Assembly: GCA_024699855.1 (NCBI GenBank)
Contig: JAMPIQ010000002.1
Span: forward strand, 496,001-560,000
Reading direction: 5' to 3'
DNA length: 64,000 bases
Source: Aphelenchoides besseyi
Lineage: Eukaryota > Nematoda > Chromadorea > Rhabditida > Aphelenchoididae
Shown here: positions 1-10,189 of the stretch, one piece after another
Layout: every line of letters begins with the position of its first letter
How positions within the stretch are numbered: position 1 is the first letter of the stretch
The notes under the pieces: model-generated
The model's input: the letters and a program-made list of their open reading frames with translations, nothing else
Database searches by the model: none
Told to the model about the DNA's origin: nothing
Program-made: the position numbers and the translations under genes

Positions 1-276
1 CTGTTCGACTATGATATCCATGTCGAGGAAACTCGGTAAAATAAAACCGTTCGCAACTGTGATGCATGTGCTGAGGTGGCCGTCGCGCCTCACAAAGCTC
101 CGTTATCGCCATGGCCAAAAGCTCAAGAGTCATGGAAACGAATCCACATTGACTTTGCGGGACCAATCAACGGAACATTCATTTTGATCGTAGTGTAGCC
201 CTTTGAATGCGTCTCTTCGCGACGGTTCGGGCGCTAAGAACATCGTCCAACCGTCGCGTACAAAAGAGGAGCGGGT
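1..276 (+). pseudogene. Gypsy-type retrotransposon integrase remnant (3' end)
   Basis: Frame 1 reads the second half of an HHCC zinc finger (CDACAEVAVAPH) followed by the start of the integrase catalytic core (WKRIHIDFAGPING and a run of hydrophobic residues). This is the arrangement of Ty3/Gypsy integrases, which join element cDNA to host DNA. The frame is broken by stops at 37-39 and 196-198, the second where the first catalytic Asp is expected (after IVV). A purine-rich stretch (AAAAGAGGAGCGGG, 262-275) just before the LTR fits a polypurine tract. The whole segment continues beyond the left edge and is repeated in inverse orientation at 44,954-45,229. Confidence 0.8.
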
Positions 277-877
277 TGCACGGAGCTTAACTCTTTTTAT
301 CCGGTTACCATACTTTTACAAACAGTTTTCTTACAACATCAAGCAGTAGAATTGAAACCAAAACTGAACATCAGAAATCAACTTCCATTGATCGGGTCAT
401 TTCAATGATTTTGTTGTCGTCCACTTTTGGCGTGAAAGAAACGCTATGATTAGAAATTGCAATTGAGTACACTATACAAAAGAAAAGAACGAAAATAAGA
501 ACAAACGACTGACTACGATCGTGCATCTCAACTTCAAAAGTGAATGCCGTATTTTCCGTTTTCAAAGGTCACTCTGCAATTGACGGGCATCTATTTAATT
601 TACGGAACTATTGAAAATTGAAGCGCATGCCTTTCAAACGCCAAATATACGGTAACCAAAACTGCTGATCTGGTCAAGAGGAAGTTGAGGCTTGAAGAGC
701 AAAGCATGAACGAGTAAAGAATTCCTAATTCTTTTTTTCTCCCTTCTTCCCTTCTATCATTCCTACTCCTAAATTCCTCTAGCACTCCGCTTGGACTATT
801 CTATCGTTTATTCTTTCTTCGTCTATTTATACAATATAGAGAAAGGGGCGGAGCTGGCTCATCAAAACATTCTTACA
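277..877 (+). repeat. 3' LTR (601 bp) of the Gypsy-type element
   Basis: The segment starts TGCACGG and ends CTTACA, so it has TG...CA ends, follows a polypurine-like tract, and has an exact-length partner (601 bp) at 44,353-44,953. Homology between the two copies stops at both outer LTR boundaries (left flank AACGATATC, right flank, reverse complement, ATGTGAAGTC), which defines the 3' end of the element. It holds a TATA-like TTTATACAATATA near 825-837. Short ORFs on the minus strand here are not credible genes; they recur only because the LTR is repeated. Confidence 0.75.
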
Positions 878-1171
878 AACGATATCTTGCGGAATAAAAG
901 TAAACAGAACGTTCGGAAAGACGCAATGAGATGAAAATAAACTTGTTGTTTGATAATCGAAATTCAAATCAACATTTAGATTCAGAAGCTTAGAAAATCA
1001 GTAATAAATAGCAAGGCAAAAACGGTTTAAAACGACGGAATAGAACTAAAGTGTTTAGAGTATTTGTGCAGAATGATCTCAGTTGCTATTCCAGGTCATC
1101 AATTCTTCCACTTCACACAATACAATCCCTCGGAAAGAAGGTCTGAGGTTTTGGTTTGAACGCAACAACAA
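878..1171. other. Non-coding stretch with four CGGAA motifs
   Basis: No ORF or family recognised. Four CGGAA words (890, 914, 1036, 1131) are the reverse complement of the WTTCCG word that is massed on the plus strand at 41.1-44.35 kb; see findings. Confidence 0.5.
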
Positions 1172-1690
1172 TTGGAGTCATTAATTTCCAACGAATGGCG
1201 TCTGGTAGTGTATCCCGAAGAGGGAAATGTCGAGTTGTGGAAGGGCAACTACGTGACGCATGCCATCTGTTTGCTGTTGACAGCGAATAAACTGGTGCTG
1301 TTCAATGCGAACCGTGTTTTTGCTGTAAGTTTCGACTCTCTCTCGTTCTCACATTTCCTTAGGGCAATGAATACTGGTGCGTCGAGTGTAGGAAGAAGAT
1401 CCATCGAAAGAGCGGCAGTCACAGTGCCGGATGCCCGATTTGGTGTCCGCGATGTCGTTGTGTGGGGCCGAGAAACCGTGCCCCATAATCTCGGGCGAAC
1501 CAACGATCTATTGTCAGATTTGCCGCTACACGTTCAACAATCGCCAATGCTATCGAAAACATTTGGAAGTGGGGTCAGGCGGTGGGCGTTCCATGTGTGC
1601 GAGGTTTATGCGCTGTCCGACGTGTAACCAGAACTATTCGTATCAAACCGTGCACCGCTGTTACGCGTACATTTCAACTCGTTTGCATTT
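1172..1690 (+). pseudogene. Polinton PolB N-terminal zinc-finger fragment
   Basis: Joining across a short intron (about 1325-1362, GTAAGT...CCTTAG) gives a cysteine-rich stretch: WCVECRKK, CPIWCPRCRC, then in another frame YCQICRYTF, CYRKH, CARFMRCPTC and HRC. Paired CxxC knuckles ending in H-x-C in this order are typical of the region before the exonuclease domain of Polinton/Maverick type B DNA polymerases. The frame changes once near 1450-1475, so the fragment is broken, and no exonuclease or polymerase motif follows. It is not the missing N-terminus of the PolB at 61.9-64 kb. A cellular zinc-finger gene is possible but less likely. Confidence 0.5.
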
Positions 1691-1760
1691 TGGAGAATCG
1701 TGGACAATGCAGTTGACCGCAGTTGTTCGGCCCTTTGCCGCAATGAGTAAGAACAAGTAG

Positions 1761-2829
1761 TTTATTCGGATAGAAATAGTCACTGTCCGGACTTCATAAT
1801 CCGGGGTTAACTGTTATTTATGTCCCGACCCGAAACGCCTCGCGTCTTTTGGGATCCGCTCGGTGCGGACCCTTTTTTGTTGTTGTTTACCGTCCGACCG
1901 ATCGACTCACAGATCGTGTTTAGGCGTTTATTGACTTTGTTGTTAACTTATCCCCGAATAAATATCGTTGTTATCCATTGGGCTAACGGACCAAACAGTC
2001 ACGATACAATAAAAGACACAATTGGGGAAGTTGTCGGGAGAACGGATTCCAATCAAAGACAAGAGAGAAGAAGAAGGACGGTGATACAACAACAACGGGG
2101 AGCAACCGCAGCAAAACAAGCAGCCGACAACAATGCCTAGCGAAGGATTTTGGTGTGAGAAACAAAAGCAGGTTAACAACGAGTTATGAAGTCCAAGCAA
2201 CCTAAAATCGACATCGTTTTCAGTCGTCCGTTTCCCTACGGCCATTATATCAGCTCGGGTTATGAGCGCTCGAAAAGAAAGTTATTCAAACGTCTGAAAT
2301 AAACTTTCTAGCCACGTGATCTACAGTTAAATTTTTGATTGAATAGGCTGTTAAAAGACCGGAATTGAAATGAAAAGCAATTGCACTTTTTGAGCTTAAA
2401 TCTGACCGTCATTTGCATATGATTCAAGGAACGTTCTTTATAGCTGCTGATTACAAGAAGACGTTTTGTTTTGACCGTGTAGTTATTTCCGCATAAGATG
2501 GTTAGAAGTCGAATAGCGATGTCGACTCAAAGTTCCGTAAAAGTAGTTTAAGTCAATAAGATTCCGATTTAATGATTACTTGAGTTAATTTCCAGAGAAT
2601 CTGTTGAGACAACTCAACATTTCCAGGCCATTTTACTGTGTGAAATTTTTATAATCGCTAAGATGGACTGAACTTCGATCTTCCAGAAATAATGTGAAGG
2701 TTGAATTGAAGCACAGAGACGAGTTCTCAAAACACAAGCTACCTTTACTACTTTTCGTATTAGCGCTCTTTGTTGCACAACTAAACAACCAGTCTGGTAC
2801 TTTTACTTTACTTTTAATTTCCAAATTCT
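1761..2829. other. Intergenic / LTR-like repeat scrap
   Basis: No confident gene. A segment around 1944-1995 (CCCGAATAAAT then ATCGTTGTTATCCATTG and ACGGACC) recurs at about 35,934-35,985, suggesting a dispersed LTR-like repeat. Three plus-strand TTCCG words lie at 2488-2567. Confidence 0.35.
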
Positions 2830-3205
2830 ACGGACAGATACAATTGAACATTAAGTGATCAAGAAGAATTCCGTGTTGTTGCGTCATGTTCGTCGTTGCC
2901 TTTTTGGTTTTTGCTGTAGAGGGGTTGCGAACGTTCTTCCCATTTGCTTCCATTCCTTCTTGTCTTGTGCAGCTCTTGATCATTGGAAGTTGTGCAAGAT
3001 CATGCGGTCTTGACCAACGTGTTTCCGAATCGCATCTTCCCATCTTGTTTTAGGTCTGCCATCGCCAACACTCTTTTGGTTGTTGGAGTCCATAAAGTAA
3101 GCTTTTGGGTCCAGCGATTGTCGTGTGATCGGAGAAGTTGTGCGGCGAATTTTCATTTTCGCATCCGTGCGGCTGCAACAACATCCATTAGTTGGGTCTG
3201 TTGAC
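2830..3205 (-). pseudogene. RTE-like LINE, C-terminal tail
   Basis: On the minus strand the translation reads DNRWTQKLTLWTPTTKR and, in another frame, GRPKTRWEDAIRKHVG, followed by KKEWKQMGRTFATP. This is the conserved tail after the reverse transcriptase of RTE-type LINEs common in nematodes. It carries a TGA where a Trp is expected (RK-stop-KFAAQLL) and at least one frame change. It is the continuation of the LINE piece at 5829-6107: the Harbinger element at 3209-5828 interrupts the same ORF. Confidence 0.7.
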
Positions 3206-3380
3206 TTACCCCTTGTTCACAATGAAGTCCGCACCCGCATCCGCAAGCTGTTCACAATGCTTTCGCACTTGCGCTCCGCTTTGCGTTCCGTTTTGCGGTT
3301 CGTTTTTGGGGACCGAATTTTAACATTTGGTTTATAAAAAAACTTTTCTAGTTGACAATAACTACGATGAGAAATAATCT

Positions 3381-4412
3381 TTAAGTTGATTTCGAATCGA
3401 TTCCGCCCGACGTGAATATCGGGTTGAATGTGCGTGCAACACCTGAGCGGACTAATTGAGTCAACGGCATCAGTTGTTGTAAATTATTATCAACCGAAGA
3501 GAATTCGACAGAAATGATATTATGTAGTGCAACTGTCGACCAAATAACGTTATCAATGTTCTCTGCTTTCATTTCAATCGGTTTCAATAACACTCTCCAT
3601 CGAGCTGTTAGAACTCCAAATGCTCTCTCAATGGTGATTCTTGCTCTGCTAATTCTAATGAAAGAACATTGTGAACAATTATGAAGCGACGACAAACCGA
3701 TAGTTAAATCGTTGGTTTTCGTCCGTCAAATTTCTTCCACCGTACGGCTTCATAATGTTCGGAAGTAGAGGAAAAGCTGCATCGGCCACGAAGAAAAACG
3801 GAAGCTGAACTTCAGTGTTGGGAAGTGCAGCAGAAGATGGGATGTTCAACGGGTTGTTCGCATCGTCCAACGCTTTTTTCAGGTCAGATCGATCAAAAAG
3901 ACCTCCATCAGACTCATGTCCGTAACCTCCAATATCAATGTACCGAAAAATACCGTCAGCATCACACACTGCCAACAAAACAATCGAGAATTGGTGTTTG
4001 TAGTTAAAGCAATTGGAACCTGATCTTGATGGCCGCTTAATAAGGACGTGTTTTCCATCTAACACTCCTGTAATTGTATCGAATAGAAAAAATAATAAGA
4101 AGCTTTTCCTGCCTATTGTATTGGGGCAATTCCAACGATCGAAGAATCCTTGAGCTATCTCTAACCATTCACTCTCAAATTCGGGCGTTCGCATATAAAT
4201 TGGTGATAAAAATTCTCGGAAAACTTGACATCATCGAATTCAGGGTCAAGAAAAACTGAAGCATATTCGCCTTTGGTACTTCTATGCAGAAAGAAAGGGT
4301 GAATCCAATAACGTCTACTCTTTTGTAAACGAATTTCGATAGCAAGAGCTTCAAGACGCAAAGCAATAAGCTCACGCTGACGTACCAATAATGCAACCAC
4401 GGTCTGATTCAT
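3381..4412 (-). pseudogene. Harbinger transposase (DDE_Tnp_4), damaged
   Basis: Starts at the ATG at 4412 with an N-terminal segment (SRRYWIHPFFLHR, GEYA) typical of nuclease HARBI1 relatives, then shows GVLDGKHVLIKRP (first catalytic Asp), CDADGIFRYIDIG, FFFVADAAFPLLPN (second Asp), FNYR and RARITIERAFGVL (catalytic Glu). Introns fit at about 4072-4117 (with an unusual GC donor) and at about 3659-3700. Between the N-terminal part and the first Asp the usual 60-100 residue helix region is missing and the frame changes, so the gene is probably dead or works only in trans as a donor relic. Confidence 0.8.
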
Positions 4413-4579
4413 CTACAAGGTACAGTGCTTAACAAGATCGATTAAAAGAACGGGTATTGTGCTGTTAAACGGCGTAGTTAGTTGCGTATTAACAAAAGAA
4501 TAATTTACTAACTCAAAATCAAACATAACGATCAAACTTCAACATATACTCACATCTACAGACTACGCATCGTACTAAC

Positions 4580-5356
4580 CTCATTAACCAACTGCAGTAT
4601 TTTCATTTGAACATCTGGTTGGTCCTGAACAGTCAGTTTTTCCAACATTGGCTCAAGAAGTTGGCAAAACAACTTCGCTTCGGTTTTTGCTGGTTCAGCC
4701 GATGGTTGAAGAGCATTTATAAGTGCCATGTTTGAATCTCGAAGGTCTTTAGAAATTGCGTTGAGCTTTTCAGAAAGTTCTTCAGCATCAATAGATTTTC
4801 TTTTACGCGAATTAGCTTGTGGTGGAGTTGATTCAGAAAGTTATTTATCAGTTGACTCAACTAAAAGAAAAATACCAAAAAAGAAGCAAGAAATCACAAA
4901 CTTTCCTGTTATTTCATTAACTTCCATCTGAGTATTTCGCGAGTCTTCAGCCAAATCAGTGAGGTTCGAAGCACGACTTTAAATAAAATAATCAGATACC
5001 TAGGTAGTCAATCTACGGTTCTCGGAATTGTAAGTGGGTGTTCAAGAAACTGATTGATTGAAAAAATGGCCACGTAACCTCCACACTTCCGTCTGAACCA
5101 CTGGGTTTTTTCTTTCGTGTCAATTTAACATAAAAGTCGCGAAGATAAATCCATTTATTTTTCGCCTCAGATCCAGCTAAATTTAAACCGAACAATAAAT
5201 ATCTACTCACTCTTAAACCCAACTTCTTCCGACACTTTATTCCATTCTGTTGATTTCTTCTTCGTGTCTTTGTACGAACGATCCGTTTTGTCGGGCACGT
5301 TCTATCAAAGCATGGATTTTTTCCTCTTCCTTTCGTTTCTTCGCCTCGCGATCCAT
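4580..5356 (-). pseudogene. MADF/Myb-like accessory protein of the Harbinger element
   Basis: Minus-strand exons read YKDTKKKSTEWNKVSEEVG, then after an intron KNKWIYLRDFYVKL and VTWPFFQSISFL, the W...KW..LRD...F pattern of a MADF DNA-binding domain. A later exon encodes a helical, charged tail (RKRKSIDAEELSEKLNAI, then LEPMLEKLTVQD). PIF/Harbinger elements carry such a Myb/MADF protein beside the transposase, where it helps nuclear import and DNA binding. The start region near 5356 is in a different frame from the MADF core, so there is a frameshift or an unmodelled exon. Confidence 0.6.
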
Positions 5357-5828
5357 AGTGATTGGAAAATTAAATAGAAATCACCGACTTCAACGAAATA
5401 CTCTCCAAATCTTACTTTCGATGACAAAAATGAACGCTATCTAGTGGACACGTACAAAGTGTCAAAAACTCCGTCATTATTCTTCTGGATGTTGATTTCC
5501 GGACACTATTTTCTGGAACCAATATCTCCATTTCAAACAACATTTTTCAATTTAAAACTGCTATTACCGTATCCGCCGTATTCAGTTTGGTCTAGTCAAC
5601 AGGTTTTCATGAGCAAATAGCAAATTTTGAGAATTTTATGACTTCCGTTTATCAAAAAAGTCCAAAAAATTTTGAACTCCTTCTGCACACGTTACCGCAC
5701 TAACGTTCCGCAATTTCTGACCCGCAATAGTGTTCACAATACGAACGGACGTGCGGATGCGGGTGCGTGTGCGGTTACGAATGCGGATAGAAAAACGGAA
5801 AGAAATGCGGACTTCATTGTGAACAAAG

Positions 5829-6107
5829 GGCTTCTTGTCTTTAAGTCGCACTCCGATCATTTGGCGCTCCATAGCATGTTGGGTTTTTGCCAGTCGCTCC
5901 AAATTAAAATCGGTCGTTGCCCAAGTTTCTGCACCGTATAGCATTGCTGGGATAATCACTGTGTTGAAGTACTGACGTTTCAGCTTGTTGGCCACTGATT
6001 TGTCGGTGAGAAACCGTTTCATTTTTTCAAAAGCAGACCATGCGCTTCCAATTCGGCGATCAATTTCTTTTTCATGGTCACGTGGGTACTGAATGAGCTG
6101 CTCGAGA
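5829..6107 (-). pseudogene. RTE-like LINE, reverse transcriptase C-terminal part
   Basis: Minus strand reads YLEQLIQYPRDHEKEIDRR, IGSAWSAFEKMK, VIIPAMLYGAETWATTD and HAMERQMIGVRLKDKK. The order AW.AF, LYG.ETW, Q..MER.M.GV is diagnostic of the end of RTE/CR1-like LINE reverse transcriptases. It is cut at 5828 by the Harbinger element and at 6108 by a Tc1/mariner element; the upstream part (IGSQSVQHVDSFVY) resumes at 7621. The ORF closes exactly if the mariner and one TA are removed. Confidence 0.8.
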
Positions 6108-6109
6108 TA

Positions 6110-7618
6110 TGGTCCTGAGCAATTAAAAATGCACCGACTGATTTCGATGTTTTCTTGGTCCTACGCTCTTCGTTGTAAGTGTTTCTGATGCGAAATTCGA
6201 CGATGAGTCGATTGAGCACAAAAAAATCGTATGTTTATAACTTAGTTTTTGAGAAAAATCGATTTTATTGAAATTGGATGTGCAACTAAAACTGCACCAA
6301 AAGAAAGTCTAGGAAATCATCTCTCCATTATACTTATACACGTTGAGTAAACGTGTGGGCATTGAAGAGAAAAGGTGTTTGATGATGTCCTTCTTGATTT
6401 TGCGGCCTTCGGTCATGATCTTCTCAAGTAGTTCGGATTTTCGTCGGAATTGGCCATCTTTGTAGACTTGTTGTGATAAAAGTGCCCAAATGTTTTCCAT
6501 AACATTCAAGTCCGGGCTCTTTGCAGGCCTTCAATCAGTTCGACATTTTTCAGCGATGCAAAGTAGGTTTTGATGACTTTTGCCTTATGAATTGCAGCGT
6601 TATCCTGCTGCCAGTAGAATTTCCGACCGTTGAATTGACGTTTCGCCCATGGTAAAAAATTCGGCCTTGAGGTCTTCCAAGTATAATTGCGACGTGTATC
6701 GTCCGAGGATTTCCTGAAGGCAAAAACTGACCTAATAAGTTGAAGGAAAGGTACCTTTAAGTAGATATTTCCATTAGCGGCCACTGCTCCCCAAATCATT
6801 ACGGATCCTCCGCCTTGTTGACGTCGACTACGTACCGGGTTTGGAGTTCCAGGAATTTCGTATGAACCGTTGTTGTCGGGTCCGTCAAGTGAAAATCTTT
6901 TTTCGTCCGTAAACAGCCACAACTTGAAGTCCGTTCGTTGAGTGACGTGGTTCTGAGCAAAATCAAGTCGAGATTGTTTGTGTCGGTCTTCCAAAATGAT
7001 TTTCTTCTGGGCAATTTCGTAACTCACGTTGTGATCTTTCAAAAATCGTTGGATGGTCCATACAGAACAGTCTAATTGGAAGTGATCTTTGATGATTGTC
7101 GAATTGACCAAATGATTCTTCTGACGTTCACGTCGGATAAAACTCAGAATTCGTTGACCATTGCGTTTTGAAATCATTTTTTGAATTGGAGGATTCTTTC
7201 GCTGTTTTCTAGGTACATTGTGAAGTACGTTATAGACTGTGTGCTTAGAATGACCGGTTTTTGTGACCACCTCGTCCATAGTTCCAAGTTTGACGTACAG
7301 GTTGCGAATTCGTTGACGTTGTTCATCTGTGAGCATCTTGGAAGAATCTAGAAGAAATTTCCTACCAGATGAATTTAAATACAACCTAAATCACGAAAAA
7401 ACACGTGAAAAATATGGATCCCAACATTTGGTGCAGTTTTAGTTGCACATCCAATTTCAATAAAATCGATTTTTCTCAAAAACTAAGTTATAAACATACG
7501 ATTTTTTTGTGCTCAATCGACTCATCGTCGAATTTCGCATCAGAAACACTCACAACGAAGAGCGTAGGACCAAGAAAACATCGAAATCAGTCGGTGCATT
7601 TTTAATTGCTCAGGACCA
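6110..7618 (-). mobile_element. Tc1/mariner element, copy 1 (1509 bp)
   Basis: Flanked by TA at 6108-6109 and 7619-7620, the target duplication of this superfamily. Long inverted repeats of about 193 bp (6110-6302 and 7426-7618) start TGGTCCTGAGCAATTAAAA. It is nearly identical to copy 2 at 13,020-14,527 in the opposite orientation. It sits inside LINE coding sequence. Confidence 0.92.
6309..7336 (-). pseudogene. Tc1-like transposase, copy 1
   Basis: Starts MLTDEQRQRIRNLY with a paired-type helix-turn-helix (GTMDEVVTKTGHSKHTVYNV), then a second HTH, and the DDE core: FTDEKRFSL (first Asp), YWQQDNAAIHKA (second Asp) and LNVMENIWALL (Glu), giving a DD34E-like spacing. A short intron fits at about 6723-6758 (GTACCT...TTCAG). 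Two defects are visible: one extra T in a T-run near 6652 relative to copy 2, and a one-base loss in the LIE-W-PAKSPDL region near 6527 that both copies share, which separates the Glu from the rest of the protein. A cut-and-paste transposase, not functional as it stands. Confidence 0.85.
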
Positions 7619-7620
7619 TA

Positions 7621-8543
7621 AACGAAGGAGTCGACGTGTTGAACGCTTTGAGATCCAATTGTGATTGTTGTGTTGGTCCAATTGTTGCTTCTGTTGACGT
7701 TTGGCAATTTCGTTGTTTTGTTTTTTGAGATGCGCTAATACGGTAGCCGCGAGGATGTAAGGAGAACGTTTCAACCCGAATGTGAGACGTTTGAATCGCA
7801 GGAATTGATGTTTGTGTTTCGATTCGGGATTGTGGATGTCTTTGAGTCATAGGAATCGAGTGGCATCTCGATGTTCCGGTCGGATGCTGATTTGAAGAAA
7901 AGCTTTGCGGATATCTGCTGACAAGACGAATAGATACGAACGAACGCGAATGAGGGCGTAAAATAGTGACGGCAAGATGACTGAACCGCGATAGAGAATT
8001 CCGTTAACGACAAACTGTTTTTGTTCGTTCGGCGCCGGCATCAAAGACAATTCGCTTTTTGCGCTGCCTTCCGTGATGACTGGCAAATGCGGGATGTAGT
8101 GGAGAACTCGACTGTCGCATGAAATTCGTTTGTCAAAAGGAATTTGTTCGACGATTCCGTTCTCGAGTTGATAGTCCATTGTTTTCCGATATTCTTCGAA
8201 CAATTAAGGATTTGATTGCTGCTTTTTGTTTACGCTTTTTAATCGATTAAGAGATGTCACAAAATTGTCCGGAATTGGCTGATGATTTTCGTGAAAAAGC
8301 AATGGGACTTCGTATCTGCCCTCATCATTCACCAAGATTTGGTTCGTCGAAGACGGTACCGTTTGTAGGGTCGCATTTCGCGCTATAACCCAATATCCGC
8401 GCTATTTCAAACGGCAATTTTCGAGCGAGCTCGACATTTTCCAATTTAGTTTGTTGCTTGTTGAATAGTATGATTGCTGAAAGCAAATTTCTCAATTGAC
8501 CGCTAAGATTGTTCGCGAACTGAGCAGCTATTTCGATGGTCAA
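7621..8543 (-). pseudogene. BEL/Pao reverse transcriptase fragment, fused to LINE start
   Basis: Minus-strand frames read GRYEVPLLFHEN, FEEYRKTMDYQLENGIVEQI, YIPHLPVITE, then SADIRKAFLQISIRPEHRDATRFL and FKRLTFGLKRSPYIL. That order (spacer GRY.V.LP, Y..GIIE, hP.V.., ADI.KAFLQI, RD..RF, GL..SP) is the reverse-transcriptase start of BEL/Pao LTR elements. It has an in-frame stop before LFEEY and a stop replacing the usual Trp of RFLWLKD; the YVDD motif is absent. Around 7650-7680 the coding changes to the LINE frame, so the LINE seems to have a 5' end inside this BEL fragment. Confidence 0.72.
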
Positions 8544-9189
8544 CTTCTTAATTTTGTAGTTAAAGTTCCGTGAATTGAACGGTTACATGAGTGTCAATCA
8601 ACTCCAGAGATTAACAGCCTTTTTACTGCTATTTTGGTCTTGAGCAATTTGAGTAATTTACACATATTCAAGACGAGGGTGTTGGGTAGTTTGTCGATGT
8701 AATGGGTTTATGATCAATTGTGCCTATCAGTTTATTGAATAACGTAAAGTTTATTGTTTCCTCTTTATGCTTCAAGGCGAGAAAAAGTTAGAGAATTGAG
8801 TTAAGTGTGTAACTGAAAGTCAAGTGTTTCTCTCTATCATTAGCTTCGTGCATTATTTAGTCAATTTCTTTATCTCATCAGATAACTTTATCTCATTTTT
8901 ATCATAGCGGATTGGATTCCGCAAATTAAAGACAATTTGGTCAAAATCTTTTGTCGATTCTTTCTTACTACAAAAAAAGGTTTGACTTTGAATTGCTTCT
9001 CTGATTTTTAGTGAAAAAAGATCGTGTGCTCAACTTCAATCGAAGTCTCAAAGAAGCCGGTCTATCGATCCGTGTCCTCACTTACATTTGTCTTAAGCAA
9101 AAGGTCGGATTTAAGTAAATTTAGGTTGTGTGCTCTTCGAAGCCGATCAGCATTGTGTGCTCTTAAAAAGCCGGTGCAGTTTGTTTAAA
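8544..9189. other. Non-coding stretch
   Basis: AT-rich; I see no ORF, RNA gene or repeat unit that I can support. Confidence 0.4.
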
Positions 9190-10125
9190 AAAATGTCGAC
9201 AATTGCGACCAAATAGGTGGTGGACGAAAAAATAAATCAAAAAATCCCGGCAGTCGACGTGCAACACAAGCAGTTGAAGCAGAAGTCACAGACGACGAAC
9301 AACAAACAAAAGCTAAATGTGACCAAAATGAATCGAGTAAAACTTCAACTCCTGTAACTCGTAACCGCAAAAATGTTGTGCCAGTTGAGGTTATTAAAAT
9401 TCTTGATAGAAATAATGAAACGGAACAAAAACAAAAGGCATTGATTCTGACAAGCATTCAAATCAAGTTCAATATCAAACGATTGTTCCTCTTGATGTAC
9501 TCGGTGGCAACAAGAGTTTACACAGTAATTTTGATTATCTTTTCATCACGGCAAAAGGATTCTCAACACTTGGGTTTGATCATGTTGAACACAAAAATGC
9601 TAATCAAACAGATTACATACATTCAGATAGTCTCCTCTTTGAATTGTTGAAGCTCATTGCAATTGATCGTCGAGCAATGAGAATCATTTTGCCGATCTAC
9701 TGGACTTTAGGTATCAATAATAATCCTTTGATTGTTTGGTAGTTAAACCGCCAAAAGATGAAGAAAGCGAATTGTTGCTAATTCCGATTCTACATCAGAA
9801 ACATTTTATGATCGCAATTATTGAAAACTCAATAATCGACCATAAAACCAAGTTGCATTATTGTGATCCAAAACACAAACGTATTCCGCAGAAAATTCGA
9901 ACAGACATCATAAAAATTTACGAAAGTTTGTTTTGTGGATTGCTTATCAAAGCAAAACCAAAATCGCAAATGGTCCGTATTTCTGATCAAAGTTTAACAA
10001 CAGATTTTCAAGGTGATAATTGGAATTCTGCAGCATACGTAATGTGCAATGTAAAAACGTTTCTGATGACCGGAAATTGGAAGAAATCAACTAAAACGGG
10101 ACAACAAAAACGAGAGTTGTAGTAC
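9190..10125 (+). pseudogene. Ulp1-like cysteine protease module 1 of the Helitron
   Basis: After a low-complexity basic start (GGGRKNKSKN, then VTRNRKNVVPVEVI), frames read GGNKSLHSNFDYLF, AMRIILPIYWTLG and, from 9736, LLLIPILHQKHFMIAIIE, LHYCDPKHKR and, near the end, QGDNWNSAAYVMCNVKTF. The H-x-M/L (HFMIAI), Asp (YCD) and Gln-Asp-x(n)-Cys order is that of Ulp1/C48 proteases, but the catalytic Cys position reads Ser here (NWNSAAYV), so activity is doubtful. Frameshifts near 9450 and a stop near 9740 break the gene. Confidence 0.5.
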
Positions 10126-10189
10126 GAATTGTTGTTATCACTTTTTCATTGAGCAAAACGAAAACTTTGACAACCGAACGTTAACAGCG

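Larger units (their letters stand above)
3209..5828. mobile_element. PIF/Harbinger DNA transposon inserted in a LINE
   Basis: The ends are inverted repeats (left CCCTTGTTCACAATGAAG; right, read inward on the minus strand, CCCTTTGTTCACAATGAAG), followed by CG-rich subterminal repeats such as GCACCCGCATCCGC. Inside are the two genes expected of this superfamily: a DDE transposase and a MADF/Myb-like protein, both on the minus strand. LINE coding sequence abuts both outer ends, which fixes the limits to a few bases. I could not identify a clean 3-bp target duplication. Confidence 0.7.

Noticed and set aside
371..785. Two minus-strand ORFs repeated exactly at 44,445-44,859
   Set aside because: They lie wholly inside the duplicated LTR; repetition reflects the retroelement copy, and the proteins show no domain.
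1773..5510. Similar words around GTCCGGAC near 1785 and 5505 as Harbinger termini
   Set aside because: The match is weak and partly palindromic; LINE coding text abutting 3209 and 5828 and a better inverted repeat fix the element there.
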